DNA of 64,000 nt, taken from assembly GCF_000276665.1 (NCBI RefSeq), contig NW_004955470.1, positions 973,220-1,037,219 of the forward strand, in the 5' to 3' direction. Position 1 is the stretch's first letter, and each line of letters opens with the position of its first letter. The position numbers and the translations under genes are program-made. The DNA comes from Chinchilla lanigera (taxonomy: Eukaryota; Chordata; Mammalia; Rodentia; Chinchillidae). Of this stretch, positions 24,876 through 37,005 are shown piece by piece. The notes under the pieces were generated by a model. It did not search any database, was not told where the DNA came from, and saw only the letters and a list, made by a program, of their open reading frames with translations.

Positions 24876-24939
24876 AATACTAGGATGTAGCTCAGTGGAA
24901 CAGCACTTGCTCAGGCCTGAGTTCAAAATCTCAGCATGA
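24876..24939 (+). mobile_element. ID-type tRNA-derived SINE
   Basis: 'ctaggatgtagctcagtgga' carries the A box and 'gagttcaaaatctcagcatg' the B-box region of an ID element. The tail has turned into a GA-rich simple repeat. Confidence 0.75.
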
Positions 24940-25018
24940 GAGAGGGAGAGGGAGAGGGAGTGGGAGAGGGAGAGGGAGAAGGATAGAGGGAGAGAGAAAG
25001 AGAGAGAGAGAGAAGGAG
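24940..25018. repeat. (GAGAGG)n-type simple repeat
   Basis: GAGAGG/GGGAGA units, later (GA)n, joined directly to the 3' end of the ID SINE in place of its A tail. Confidence 0.9.
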
Positions 25019-25389
25019 ACTATGGGATGATGATGATGTGTGTATGTGTGTGTAAAGACTGTATTGTGCTTTGGATATATGACCTTTGAGGTTCTTCAGT
25101 GGTTTCCAAGTGCCTATGCCTGCCCTGAGCTTGGAGACAGCCTGGCCAGAGAGATATATCTGTTTCCAACTTAGAAGAAAGCACTGAAGCATGAAGGTTG
25201 GGAGGAGGCCAGAGGAGAGAGTGCATTGAAAAGGAAAATATGACCAAGGCCCCAACATTAAAATGTACCTTGAATTAGAGATAAGGAGGGACAGCAAAGT
25301 CAGAAAACAGGCACACATGGGACAGTCTAGAAGACAGGAGGAGTCTCAGGTATGTAAGGGATCTGGACATCAAGTTAGCAGAAGTTAAC

Positions 25390-25565
25390 CTTTTGTTCAC
25401 ATCAAGCCTACAGTGGATTAGAGTGGATTACAACTCCTACATTGCAGGGCAATCCACCTTATTCAGTTTACAAATTCAAATGCGAACCCTACTCACAAAC
25501 ACCCTCACAGACACACAGAGAAATGTTTAACCAGATACCTGGACACCCCGTGGTCTAGTCATCTC
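25390..25565 (-). mobile_element. Partial ERVL-class LTR
   Basis: 'accagatacctggacacccc' and 'gtggtctagt' are shared, with changes, with the copy ending near 27085 ('accaggtatctgggcattct', 'gtggtctagt'). 'ccctcacagacacacagaga' is also typical of this LTR family. The subfamily is not resolved. Confidence 0.5.
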
Positions 25566-25742
25566 TTGGACATGGAGGAGGGAAAAAACAACCTTGACAA
25601 GCTCTGCAGGAAAGTTACAGGGTAGGCCCAGAGAAGATGGCACTGAATTTGGCATTGATGACATTCAGGGGAACGAAGGAGGAGCAAGATGTGGAAAGAT
25701 AAGGTGCCAAGGAGTCGTTTGGCAGCAGGATATTTAGGAAAC

Positions 25743-26132
25743 ATTCTGGGTTGAACTGTGGTCCCCCAAAAGAGATATCTTAATTTTAGTACCTAGGAAT
25801 GTGACCTTACTAAGAGATATGGTCTTTGCAGATGTATTCAAGTTAACACAAAGTCATTAGGATTGGCCCTTAATTCTATATGATGTGTGTCCTTCTACAA
25901 GAAGGAACACAGTTGTGGAAGACAGAGGCAAAGATTGCAACTATGCTGCCATAAGTCAAGGACTTCCGGAAGCACTAAAAGCTGGAAGAGGGAAAGAGGT
26001 CTTTCACCCTACTGTTTCAGAGGAGATAGACTGACACCTACTTCCGGTCTCAGAACCATGAGAGTAGGATCTCTGTTGTCTGAGGCCAAATTTGTGGTGC
26101 ACTGTTATAACAGTCCTAGGAAACTAATATGG
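25743..26132 (+). mobile_element. MLT1-type MaLR LTR, solo
   Basis: 'ttgaactgtggtcccccaaa', 'gtacctaggaatgtgacctt', 'aagtcattaggattggccct' and 'cctaggaaactaatatg' follow the MLT1 LTR order from start to end. Confidence 0.8.
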
Positions 26133-26689
26133 GCAGTACATTTAGTTTTATAAAAAATTTTTCACGAAGAGATGGACTTACACTTTTAGAAAAAGGAATG
26201 TTTGCTTTTCATGGAAATCTTTGAGTATGTGCATAGACTCAGAGAAAAGAATCTATAGAGAGAAGTTGAAGATTCAGAACAATAGAGTGGTTACTGAAGC
26301 ATGCAGGAGGCAAGAGGGGGTTGAAATCACAACCCAAGTGACATAATTGGCATTTGTTATTGGAGGTTGGATGTCTTGGCCCAGATTCTACAGGAAGCAG
26401 AGCCTGAAGCAAGGATTGATATGCTGGCACTTCACATGGAGAAAAGGTGCAAGCCCATGACAGCGAAGTAAGGGATAAATGGAAGTAAGGCAAAGCAAGA
26501 GGCAAAGTCCTGTGATGAAATGCATTTTTGTGCTAATGGCAACTTCACAACAAGCTGTAAAGATGTTATTACAGTTCCCTGAAGAAAAAGAATCAATATA
26601 ATATATATAGACATGGACAATGGAGATAGAGATACAGATGATACAGATATAGATATATGTCTCTCATAGGAAGAGAAATAGAGAGAAAT
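26133..26689. other. Repeat-like DNA, not resolved
   Basis: 'ccagattctacaggaagcag' then 'agcctgaagcaaggattgat' (26382-26422) recalls text found near ERV LTRs. 26596-26660 is an imperfect ATA/GATA simple repeat. Confidence 0.35.
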
Positions 26690-27085
26690 TTATCATATGG
26701 AATTTGTTCATAGAGGCTACAAAGTCCCACATTCTGACATTTGCACACTGGAGTATCAGGAAAGCAAGAGGGACAGTTACAGTTCAAGTCCAAAGGTCTG
26801 AGAAACAGGAACATTAAAGGTGTAAGCTGCAGTTCAAGGGCCGGAGACTGATGTCCTAGCTCAAGCAGTCAGACAACAAAAACAAAGCCTCCCTTCTTTC
26901 AACTCTTTTTTATTAAGATTTCAGTGGATTGTAACTCCCACACTGGAAAAGAAATCCACTGTCTTCTGTTCAATTCAAGTGATATCTCATGCAGAAATGC
27001 CCTTGTAGACACACCCACATGTAGCATTAACCAGGTATCTGGGCATTCTGTGGTCTAGTGAGGTTGATGCAGAATTCACCATACA
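26690..27085 (-). mobile_element. ERVL-class LTR
   Basis: 'ccaaaggtctgagaaacagg', 'gatgtcctagctcaagcagt' and 'accaggtatctgggcattct' then 'gtggtctagtgaggttgatg' read like an old ERVL LTR in reverse, ending near 'caccataca'. Its right end shares text with 25390-25565. Confidence 0.5.
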
Positions 27086-27748
27086 GACAAGAAGAAATCA
27101 TACCTCGAACTACCCACCAGAAGGAGAGGGGACGTTCTCTGATGACCTCTCTCTGGTCTCCCACTTCCCAACAATCAAGATGTACCACACAGCAAGGGAA
27201 ATGCCCATACACTTTTGAACTACAATACCCAGTCTTCCTTCACCAGTGCATACTGACCTTCATGGTAGAGATCAGTCTGGAAGTGAGGGATGGTCCAGCA
27301 TGGTCTAGGCTCCAGTTAAGAAAGGGAATGAGGGAATCCAAGAAAGCACACAAAGTTTTTTTTTTTTCCAGTACATCACGGGAAAAGAGAAAATGGATGA
27401 GTGACCATATGAGGACATTTTTAAATAAAGAGAAGAGAAGCTGAGGAAACTGACTTTCCATGGTCGTTGATGAGGAAGACAGACCTCAAGTAGACTGTTG
27501 AGAAGGAAGGGATGGGGAAAATGATGGTGACCCGAAAGTGAGCTCTCATAAATCAAAACTGAGCAAAATAAACTTGGGATAAACACTGTATTATGGAATC
27601 CTAGGAATTCAGAGCTGGACATTAGAAGTCACTTTCCTCAATACTTTCACTTCAAAGATGAGCCAAAAAGGATTTAGAGATTAGTGATGAGCCTGTCAGA
27701 AATTTACACTGTTTGTTAATGGATCAGCCTGTTCTCATAATTAGTAGT
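27086..27748. other. Unassigned intergenic DNA
   Basis: A T run of about 14 at 27356-27369 has no SINE next to it. Nothing else recognised. Confidence 0.35.
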
Positions 27749-27785
27749 GTGTGTGGGGGGGGTGGGGGGGGTGGATGTGGGTGAG
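27749..27785 (+). repeat. GT/G-rich tract with G-quadruplex potential
   Basis: Two runs of eight or so G separated by a single T, then GTGG and GGG groups, all within 37 bases. Confidence 0.8.
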
Positions 27786-29561
27786 TCTGTGTATTTAAGA
27801 ATGGCTTTAACATTATGGTTGAACCCCATCTTCTCAGTTACCCACACGTACATAGGAACACAGATGAACCCTGAGGTTCTAAACTGGATTTTTCTCCGCC
27901 CGGTGGAACTTGCCTGAATTACAGGCAGAGTTCCGCTCTGGGGAAAGAAACGATGGAGCATGCTACAGCTATCTTGGAATCCAGAGGAAATGCAAACTGA
28001 GGATACCTCCTTCCAGACTCAGACAGCTTCCCCGAGACTTAGTTCTTGGGAACCCAGCCTGCTTGTTATCTCCTTCTCCCCACTCTGTATTTCCCTTTTC
28101 TGTAAACGGACACTGGGGCCAGAGGAAAGTAGCCAACCAAATGTATGAAATGCAACTGGAGCTGGTAGTGCCCTCCAATTTTTTGAAGACTTCCAAGATG
28201 GTGAATTGAATGGACACCCACACACTGCCACACCAGTGTGGAAAGTAGGGAAGAAATTACTGGTCACCTCTCCCTTTCTTTTATTCTAAAAAATGGGTCT
28301 CACCAGCCTCAACTGCTCAGACCTTTGTCCCCTTCCCCTTCCCATCCTGCACCCCCATCAAACTGAACCTACATTGAAGGTGAATACCTTGAAGGGCAAG
28401 CTCTCTGCTTTCTGGATGGCAGCAAGTTCGCCAAATGACCTAGTGTTTGCTAATACTCTATTTAGACTTTGGATTGGTATTGTCACACTATTCTTAACAA
28501 AAATAGTTGGGTATTGTCACATTTCTAGAGTCACACTGCCTGGATTAGGCATCTGTCACTCGAGCCACTCCTAGCTTGTCTCTAAAAATGTGCAGCCCAA
28601 ACAAGAACACATCTACTGGGCCCAGAAGAGCACCCTGGATGCCTCCCAACTTCCTTCCGGGAGGATCGCCTCTGGGACTTTGATTGAAGGGTATGGCCTG
28701 CTTTCCTCAGGACTGTCACTGAAGGGACGGACGGCATGTGAGTTCTGGTGTCCATACTCTGGAAGATTACAGAACTAGGAATAAGCAAGCCAGTGAATAA
28801 GGCACCTTATGCCCCTTCCTCATTTTGGTCCATATTCTTTCCTCCTCAGATTTTAATAAGAGAAGCCTAGGTATACATCTGTACCTGGTCTGAGCTCTGA
28901 CCATCTGTCCACTCAATAGATACTGATGTCTATTCTGAGTAAGATTCTCTACATGTGCATAAAACACAGGAGCTCCCAGTAGCCCTGTCTCCCAGCCCAA
29001 AGAAGTGACACTTGCAGAAAAGCAGGAGCTTATCTGGCTTATAGAAGTTGGAGTGTGGGTATCCTGATCTACTCTAGGGGGAGGGATAAACACAGAAGCA
29101 GAGATAAAGGAGTCTTCTCCACACCTCTCTTTCCTTTCCAATAAGCATCAGGCCTTCTGCTTGCTCTTGTCCCTTTGGCCCTGAAGGGTTGGGGGCAGTT
29201 GGAGGAGGATTGGCCAGGGCAGAAGGAGACTGGTGTGGGCAGTGAGCAGACAGGGGGAAATGTTGAGAGGAAACAGAGAAACTTCACCACTGCTGGGGAA
29301 ACCATAGCCAGGAGGTAGAGGTGACTCGAGGGTCAGAAGGCAACATGGTGATACTTCTCCCAGGTCTGTATCTTCATTTCTATGTGCCTATCTCTCCTAG
29401 GTCACACTTCCTCTCCCACTGAGTGGGAAAAGATGGACCTGTGAGACAAGCGGGTGCAGGCTTAAATCCCAGGCCTCCTATAACCATCAGTATGGCCTTA
29501 AGGAACTGATCTGAGTTCTGTAAGCAGCAGAGTTTTTATTGATTAAATGAAAGGGAAAAAG
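27786..29561. other. Unassigned intergenic DNA
   Basis: No gene, RNA or certain repeat recognised in 1.8 kb. Confidence 0.35.
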
Positions 29562-29627
29562 AGGGCTAGCATACTTGCCTAGCATGAATGAGGCCCTAGG
29601 TTCCATGCCCAACACTGAACAAAAAAC
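29562..29627 (+). mobile_element. ID-type SINE, 5'-truncated
   Basis: 'ctagcatacttgcctagcat' then 'gaggccctaggttccatgcc' and 'caacactgaacaaaaaa' equal the 3' two thirds of an ID element with a short A tail. The A-box part is missing. Confidence 0.75.
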
Positions 29628-29874
29628 ATATGTGTAAGATTCCCTGCACTGACAGTTTGTGTCTTGCTTTCCACTGAATTCCAATCTCCCTGCAAGTAAA
29701 TTCTTCTTCTGTTGTTAATCATCTTCTACTCTATAATCTAGTTCTAGTGTAATCTCCAATATAGGGTTTTCATGAATAGCTTTTGGTTCCTTCCAGGCAG
29801 GAGATGCAGCCCATCCTGCTCTGAAATGATCCCTAGAACTGGATGCACAAAGGTGATCAGAATTCCCCCTCCTT

Positions 29875-29965
29875 GCTCATTCATTCAAATTCACACTGAG
29901 GACCAGCCCAGGTCTTAAGGACAGCAGTGACATGGTCTGCAAATATGACCTGGTCCTTGCAGTGG
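29875..29965 (-). repeat. L2 3'-end fragment
   Basis: 'ctcattcattcaaattcaca' then 'acagcagtgacatggtctgc' matches the reverse L2 3' end. Confidence 0.5.
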
Positions 29966-30624
29966 AAGGCTGGCAGCCACAGCTCTGCAGCAGAAGGGTG
30001 GAAACCAACAGTTTGCCTGCCCCTGGTGACAGCCAGAGTCTCAGCAAGCAGTCAGGAAACAGGGCATGGTTGCTGAGCCTGGGTGTACTGGGACCTGGCA
30101 CAAGGAAGCTCAGTTAACCCTGTGGCTCTATGGGATCTGAGACTGCATAAAGAGAAGAATCCCATGCAAATGAAGGCCAGTGTAGCGGAAGGCTAAATAC
30201 GTTTAATTAAAGGAAGGCACCTGGAGACCCAGCCGTAGGAGGAGGAAACTAGAGCAAGTCGGATGCACTTCGGATCTGGGAGGGGAGAGAGGCTCTGGTC
30301 CTGGGAGGCTTCTTCCTGGAGGACCCTTCCCCCACAGCCCTGCCTCCTCTGCCCTCCTCCTACCTTCAGCAGACAGAGTGGGACAGGTGGCCCAGCCTAG
30401 ACTTAGGGACGATCAGGCCTACGACCCAGGAAGAGAGGAATCTTCTTGATCTTTGGCACAGGACTGGAAGGAGGAGATGCCTGCCCCAGCAACCAGGCAA
30501 GGAGAAAAACAGGCAGATCTCCCCTGGCTGCTAGCACAAGGGTCTTTCTGCTACCTGGCTGGAAATTCCAAGAAGCTGTGAAGTCCAGGGAAACACAGAG
30601 GGGGGAGCTTGAGAATCTCACTAT
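29966..30624. other. Unassigned intergenic DNA
   Basis: Nothing recognised. Confidence 0.35.
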
Positions 30625-30830
30625 CATCATCATCATCATGCCTAGAACTTTCAGAGCCCTTAACACTATGCCATGTGCTCCATCACTTCGTTTAATCCTC
30701 ACAACCTTGGAATCCTAGGTGTCCTGATCATCCCCTTCTCATGGATGAAACAACCAGACCTTTCAGCAGACCATGTCACTGGTGAGTCCCCACAGTAAGA
30801 GGGTCAGCAGTGTCCAAGACTGTTGACCTC
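30625..30830 (-). repeat. MIR SINE
   Basis: 'atcatcatcatcatgcctag', 'gtttaatcctcacaaccttg' and 'ccccttctcatggatgaaac' follow the reverse MIR order. Confidence 0.65.
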
Positions 30831-31649
30831 TACAGTTCAAGGCCACAAACCCCTTGTCCTTAGAATAAGGGCACAAGATGGTGGTGGACACAGCACCTTG
30901 GACAGCACCTAGCGCCTAGCTGGTGCTCACAGTAGGTGCCAGATCTTTATGACAATGCCCCCATCCAGACCTTCCTTCATATGGCATGGGTGTGAAGAAG
31001 ATGATTCTAGAGAGAAAAAACATGGGGGAAAGAACTCCCCTGCTGAGCCCCAACAGCTGGGTTTCTGGGCAAGCACATCTCAGGTGCCTGAGTCCTGACC
31101 TCTAGACGCATGTGTTTCCATCAGGGCAAGGTGGAAAAAAGAAATGTCATTATTGTCAGTTCCTCTCTTTTGAGGAAAGGTTGTGGAGGGTTGGGAACAA
31201 AGACTGAACAGAGATCTCTGAACCCACAATAATCAGGAACCAGTGAGACTCTGTTTGACCTTAAGCTGCTCATTTCTGATTCATCTCTTTTTAATACTCA
31301 CTACATATCAAGAATCCAGTGATATACCAAGAAAGTAATATTTATTACTCACCTGCCTGGGAGAATCCAGTTGTTGTAGCCAAACTGAATGCTACTTTTA
31401 TCATGCTATCTCCCATAGGATTTCCTATTGTGGAAAAAAAATAACCTAAGCAGGGAGGGGCTTCTTTACAGTCATTGAATGGTCCTGTAGAATGAAACTC
31501 ACCAGTGAGCTTTGCCTGAATGCCAACAGGGTACAAAGTCCTATAGGACACTTCACTCCTGGACGTCAGTAACAAACACACTTTGTTTTGTAAAGCAATA
31601 CTTTTGTTTTGAAAGCCAACAGCTCACTCCATTTAAGATAATCTGCAAT
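30831..31649. other. Unassigned intergenic DNA
   Basis: Nothing recognised apart from an A run at 31432-31441. Confidence 0.35.
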
Positions 31650-31765
31650 CGTATATGATAGGCACCATCACCTCCCTTTTATAAATCAGGAGTCTAAGGC
31701 TGGAAGAAGTTACATTGCTTGTTCAAGGCCACTGGCTTTAAAGTCCAAGAACAGGATGTGTTCTC
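31650..31765 (-). repeat. MIR SINE fragment
   Basis: 'cccttttataaatcaggagt' then 'gttcaaggccactggcttta' resembles the reverse MIR core. Confidence 0.5.
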
Positions 31766-32599
31766 TCTCAGTTAGCTCAGTTTATTTCCCAGAAATTTTC
31801 CTCACCATGCTCCCTCCAAGTTTGGTTGGGGTCACCTAGAGTTCAGCACCCCCAAATCCTTCTCTAGTGGCTTGCTGGAGAACAGCTGTGAGGAAGGTCC
31901 TTCTCTCAAACTGGACAGTGACTTGATCAAAATTTCTGGATCTAATCTCAGCAGAGGGAAAATCTGCAGACCTCTAAAAGAATTAGTGTGCAGCAGTCTT
32001 TGTCATCCAAAGCAAATGATCAATGCCAAAGTGTCACCAAGGGTCAAACAGGAATGATCCTGTCACCCTCGTGGGACCTGAAGCCAAGCTGGGCTTATTT
32101 CTTCCTTCTCCCATCAACTCCTCCCTGGAGCTCAGAGCAGAAGAGTGAGGAAATCTCTCCCTCAGCATCATTAAGACAGTATCTCCTCCCAGTTGGGGGT
32201 CCATGTAAATCAAAGCCCTAAAAGGTATGGAATTGGCCGTGGCTTGGCATACAGACCTGTATATTTAGCACAATGATTTAATTGTGCAGGTTGTTCCAAC
32301 CCAGCAGTGCTCAAGCTGTCACATGTTCCCTGGGCAGCAGGTGCTACAACCTTTGCCCAGAAATTTGGAGGTGAGACTGAGTGTCAAAGAGGAGGAGGAA
32401 GATTTGGCCATTCCCACTGCCCCTGGGACCGCTGTCTGACCTTGCCCATGGCTTTTTCCCTACTCCCACCCAGAGTCTACTCCTCATGAGGTCATCAGGT
32501 CCTCAGAAGAAGAGAGAGGCAGGCAGTATCCCCATGTAAAACATGAATGACAACTTAGTTTCTGCTTCTATCACTAGCTGCCAAGAGTCAGTAAGGGTC
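31766..32599. other. Unassigned intergenic DNA
   Basis: 32225-32310 is repeat-free with an AATGATTTAATTGTG core that could be regulatory. No gene seen. Confidence 0.35.
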
Positions 32600-32690
32600 A
32601 GGCACAACTGAGACTTGAATCTTGTATCTGTCTTATTCACTGCTATGTACCCAGTGTCTAGTGCCATGACATCATGATGAAGTCATTGTG
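32600..32690 (+). repeat. L2 3'-end fragment
   Basis: 'ttgtatctgtcttattcact' then 'gctatgtacccagtgtctag' matches the L2 3' end. Confidence 0.55.
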
Positions 32691-32744
32691 TCACCTCACT
32701 GTTCACATCCATTCCACAGAACACTCAGGCAAGCACATACGTTC

Positions 32745-33205
32745 CTTGAAATCACCTGTGGGCCAGATCCTATCCTAGGCACTGAGGACACAAACACAGA
32801 TATAGCTAACAAGTCCTGCCCTCATGAAACTCACTGACTGGGGGAATCAGATGGTCAAGAATCGGTGACATATATATTGTCAGACAGTGGAAAGAGATAG
32901 GGCAGAATAACAGGTGTAAAGAGTGAGAAAGAGATTTGCAATCAAGGAGTTGCCCAAGAGTTCACTGAGATGAGATCTGAGTAAAGACTCAGAGGTGAGG
33001 AAGCACACATCAGGTTAGGTCGGGAGGGGACTCTCACATGCAGCTCCAGAGATGGGGGAGGACAGAGAGAGGAAGCCTGGCATGTTAGAAGGAAGCCAAG
33101 AGGCCAGAGTGGCTGGTGCAGAATAAAAGAGTTCCAGCAGAGAAAGAAATGTAAGACGGAGAAAGGGAAAGTGTGAAATGTGGGGAGCATGAGCTGATGC
33201 ACTAG
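32745..33205 (-). repeat. L2 LINE
   Basis: 'ctaggcactgaggacacaaa', 'gtcctgccctcatgaaactc' and 'agagatagggcagaataaca' follow the reverse L2 order over 450 bp. Confidence 0.6.
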
Positions 33206-33649
33206 GACTTTGGAGCCACTACTACAAGATGTGTCATTTTTCCTAAGTGAGCTAGCAAGTCAGTGAATGTGACTTGGAATGTGCTAGACTCTCATGCCAT
33301 CTGTATTTTACATCATATACCTGCATAAATATATGTATACATCACATGTCACACATAGTATGACACATTGTCATATAGTAGATACAAAAAGCAATGCATA
33401 GCAACATATGTACTGACAAATATATTGATGTGATCATAGACATATGATGGTGTTTACCCACTGTCAAGTGCTTTATCAGTCAACAGTGTTACTGCAACTA
33501 TGGGTCTCAATGTGCTTTCACACATGCTGGATCACAAAAGACACGCAATGTTAAAAAAAATGAAGCTGACCCTAAGCGCTTGTTGAAAATGAGAAAACAC
33601 AGTATGGCAATGTTTAGCAAGTTTGCTCGACACAGATTTAAAATATAAT
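33206..33649. other. AT-rich unassigned DNA
   Basis: 33300-33440 is rich in ATAT/CATATG text; no family recognised. Confidence 0.35.
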
Positions 33650-33765
33650 CCTCTTATTCCTCTTTTTTGGAGATGGAGAAATTTAGTCCCAGGTAAACTG
33701 AGCAATCTTTCTAAAGCCCCAAAGCTTCAGTCCTAAGCTTGGAAACCTAGCTCTCTGACTCTCAG
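33650..33765 (-). repeat. MIR SINE fragment
   Basis: 'ggagatggagaaatttagtc' then 'actgagcaatctttctaaag' resembles the reverse MIR core. Confidence 0.45.
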
Positions 33766-34274
33766 CAATGATTTTTTGTTTCCCTATATCCAAGGCAGAA
33801 TCCCCAAGTATAATTTCCCCCACCTGTACCATCTTCTCCAGGTTTTCTCCACTGCTCAGCCACAGGGGTCCTATAAGTGCCCAGACTGGTGAAACTTGAA
33901 ATCCAAGATGGCACATGGCTTCTCCCCATTGCCTCAGCCCTCTGGGTCCTAGACCTGTGTCTGCCTTGCTTGTCTGATCTGACTATCAATAGGAACTTCC
34001 CCCTTGGATGCTGGAAGGTTTTGAGGTGGGAAGTACCCTATCTGTTTGCAGTGGCCCAAAGTGTTGAATTTAGCAGAGGGCTTGGGACATGAGAAGACAG
34101 CATCTGGCTAGCACTTACAGTGCAGCAACAGGTTATCACCACCCACCCAGCAATAAACTTGAGAGTCAAAAGCTGACTATGAAAAGGTTTCTCCTACCCC
34201 ATCACTTTTCTCTACCCCTATGGCTTCTCTCCTCCCTAAAGGAAGTGTGGGAGCACAGCCTCACCCTACCCTAC

Positions 34275-34649
34275 TGTCTCAGTTACTTTTCTCTCATTGC
34301 TGAGACAAAATACCTGACACCCAAAATTAAGGAAGGAAAGGTTTATTTAGCTCACAGTCTGTGGAGGTTTCAGTCCATACTCGGCTGACTCCAAGGCAGG
34401 GTGGTACACACAGAGGGCTACAGTTTCATGGTGGCAAAAAATAACCAAAGCAGCAAGAGCAAAAGGGAGGAGTGGCAGCAAGCAGCCTCTTTCCCTCCCT
34501 TACACTGCATGCAAACTATCTGCCCCAGGGTGGGTGTAGCACTCACACCCATAATTCCAACATTGGACCATGGATCAATCATAAACTCCAGAAGCCCACC
34601 CCAGGACTACATGAGGCTTTGGGGGGACATCCAGGCATGAACCATAACA
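34275..34649 (-). mobile_element. Solo ERVL-MaLR LTR with 5-bp target duplication
   Basis: Reverse orientation: begins 'tgtctcagttacttttctct', contains 'gctgagacaaaatacctgac', 'ggtttatttagctcacagtc' and 'catactcggctgactccaag', and ends 'catgaaccataaca'. The flanks are identical: CCTAC at 34270-34274 and 34650-34654. No internal or coding retroviral sequence remains, so this is a recombined solo LTR. Confidence 0.85.
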
Positions 34650-34689
34650 CCTACCCACAGTCAGGCTTTCTCCAGTCCACTCACCACAC

Positions 34690-35275
34690 TACACCCAGGA
34701 AGAACTTTGTAAAACCTCAGTCTGTTCATTCCCTTTCCCACACTAAAATCCCTTTGTCTTTAATATAAAGTCCAAACTTCTTAACCTTTCTTAGGGACTT
34801 TTGTTATGGAGCGGAGCACAACTTCCCACACTCATCTCTGGGCTCTCAACACACACACACACATACACACACACACACATACACACTGCAATTTATCCCT
34901 CACTACACTGAACTCAGCTCCACAAGCGTGCCTGACTCCCCACTGACCCACATACCAGATCCTTCCACCTTCACTCCTCTCATTCTTGTATTTTCTGGTC
35001 AATTCCAACCCTTGCTTCTGGCCTCCACTTAGAGGTCCCTTCTGAACAGTCGAGACTCTGTGAAGTACCCTCTCCATGCTACCAAGCTCCTTAAGCTTCC
35101 CACTCTTCACCTGAACCCCATCTATCACAGCACACACCTCCATGCAAAAACCTGTTCTTCCTGTCCACGAGGCCACGGCTCTTGTTTTAATCACCACTGC
35201 ATTCCCAGATTTAAGCAGAAGGCCCAGCACTTAGTAGATATTCCTTTATCAATTGTACAACTGGAGGGAGGGAGG
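34690..35275 (+). repeat. L2 LINE 3' region with internal (CA)n
   Basis: 'aatataaagtccaaacttct', 'taatcaccactgcattccca' and 'aagcagaaggcccagcactt' then 'agtagatattcctttatcaa' follow the L2 3' order. Interrupted at 34848-34886 by an imperfect CA repeat. Confidence 0.55.
34848..34886. repeat. Imperfect (CA)n microsatellite
   Basis: CA units with two CATA interruptions. Confidence 0.95.
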
Positions 35276-35444
35276 GAAAGAGAAAAGACTACTGATGAAG
35301 TAACCCTGGCATCATGCATGATTGTAATTGCTTTAAATTCATCATCTGTCACTTTTCTCTTCTTAGTAATAGTTTATGAATCACTTTCACACCACCCTGA
35401 TGATAAGATGTGACCAGTGTGTGCATCCATTTTTACCAAGTATG

Positions 35445-35560
35445 AATAGCCTAAGAATCAGGGTGGGTGAGCAACTTTCCCAAGGTCACACAGCTCAGGA
35501 CAGGGCTGCATCACAAACCTGGGTCTCCCTGACTTTTGAATACAAGTCCTTTCCACAACT
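35445..35560 (-). repeat. MIR SINE fragment
   Basis: 'tttcccaaggtcacacagct' then 'cacaaacctgggtctccctg' is a clear reverse MIR core. Confidence 0.7.
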
Positions 35561-36814
35561 CATAACCCCTCTGGGTCTGAAATGGAGAGATTGAGTCCTA
35601 AGCATGCAATCCAACTCTTAAATCTTGAAGGAGAGACCATAAGACTAAATTCAGGCATCCAGTTTGATATGTGAAGGTGGCCTTGGGCTTTTAGGGACTG
35701 AGGTGTACCCTCTCTTTTTTCCTGTATATTGGTTGGCAGTCAAGGATGCTCTGGGAATCAAGAGGGTTTCCCAGTCAGAAAGTCTACTCTGAGCTTCTGT
35801 ACGCTTTGGCCACTTCCTGGAAGCTGACCATGGCCCTGGAGTAGGAGATCTCTCCAGGAACCCTCTTCTTCCTCTGCCTTCCCTACTTATATCTACTCTT
35901 TACAGTGACAATTCAAGAGCAACAAAAAGAGAAACTAGATTAAGCTGTGAGAAGCTCCTTCACCCCCTCCTGTTCCAACTCCCCCCACTCCCATTTCTTA
36001 TTGCCTATTTCTTCAGGAAAATATTTACACAGAGATTTCACTGTAGAATAATTTCAATAAAGAAAAAAGGAGAGACATAAATACCCACTGGAAAGGGAAT
36101 GATATTTTGAACTATAATGGAGAAGTTCAGAGCAATCAGGTAGAGCCAAATGGTCTCCCATGGGAAGGCCAAGACATTGTCCAGTGGATAAAAGCAACTC
36201 TCTGAGCAAAACTCAACAGAGAGGAGGCTACTGTGTATGCTAAAGCACACGCACCTAACACAAAGGTCACAATTTCAAAGCTAAGAGACATAGAGACACA
36301 AACAGAAAAGGTCTGGAAGAGAAATAGCAAATAGATAACAGAGTTACCTCAGGCTGAGGGCAGGAAGAAGGGAGAGATTAATCACTGTTTGCATTATCTA
36401 TAATGTATGTATACATTCACATAAACACAGAAAACTAGAGAAGACTAGAATGACTTCAGCTCTACATCCGTGCAGTACTAAACTAGCCCAGAGAAACTCA
36501 GTCCTGGGAATGACTGAGTTTCACGTCCCTCTGAGCATGTCATATTCCCTAGAAGGAGAGCATTCAGGCAACAGAGCTCGGCAGCTGCAGTGAGGGAGAA
36601 GCTTCTAGGCCATGTTTATGGTCTTGGTCACTCAGAGGCAGAGGCCACTTTGTCCTCAGGTTGTCCCCAGTCCTACTCCTCCCCAGCCCTTCACTTCACT
36701 GCCACTTTGGGGATCTCTCAGTGTCTCCTGGTGCCCCCAGCATAGTAACGGTGACTCCACATGAATGTCTATGAGCAGTGTAGACCTGTCATCTTTACTG
36801 TGGCTGATTTCACT
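35561..36814. other. Unassigned intergenic DNA
   Basis: No gene, RNA or clear repeat recognised. Confidence 0.35.
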
Positions 36815-37005
36815 CTCATTGCTAACATTTCCTGAGTACTCACCGTGCTTCCAGCACTTTGTCAGCCTTCATTATCACTCTAACATACAAGCAAAGAACC
36901 ACTTCCAGTCTGGCTCTTCAGACTCAAAAACTGCAGCTCAGAGAAGTTGGGTGACTGGCACCAGGTCAGAGATAGTTCAGGAATGTGCAAGAATTCCAGC
37001 TTTGG
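36815..37005 (-). repeat. MIR SINE
   Basis: 'cattgctaacatttcctgag' (start), 'gctcagagaagttgggtgac' and 'caggtcagagatagttcag' follow the reverse MIR order. Confidence 0.6.
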
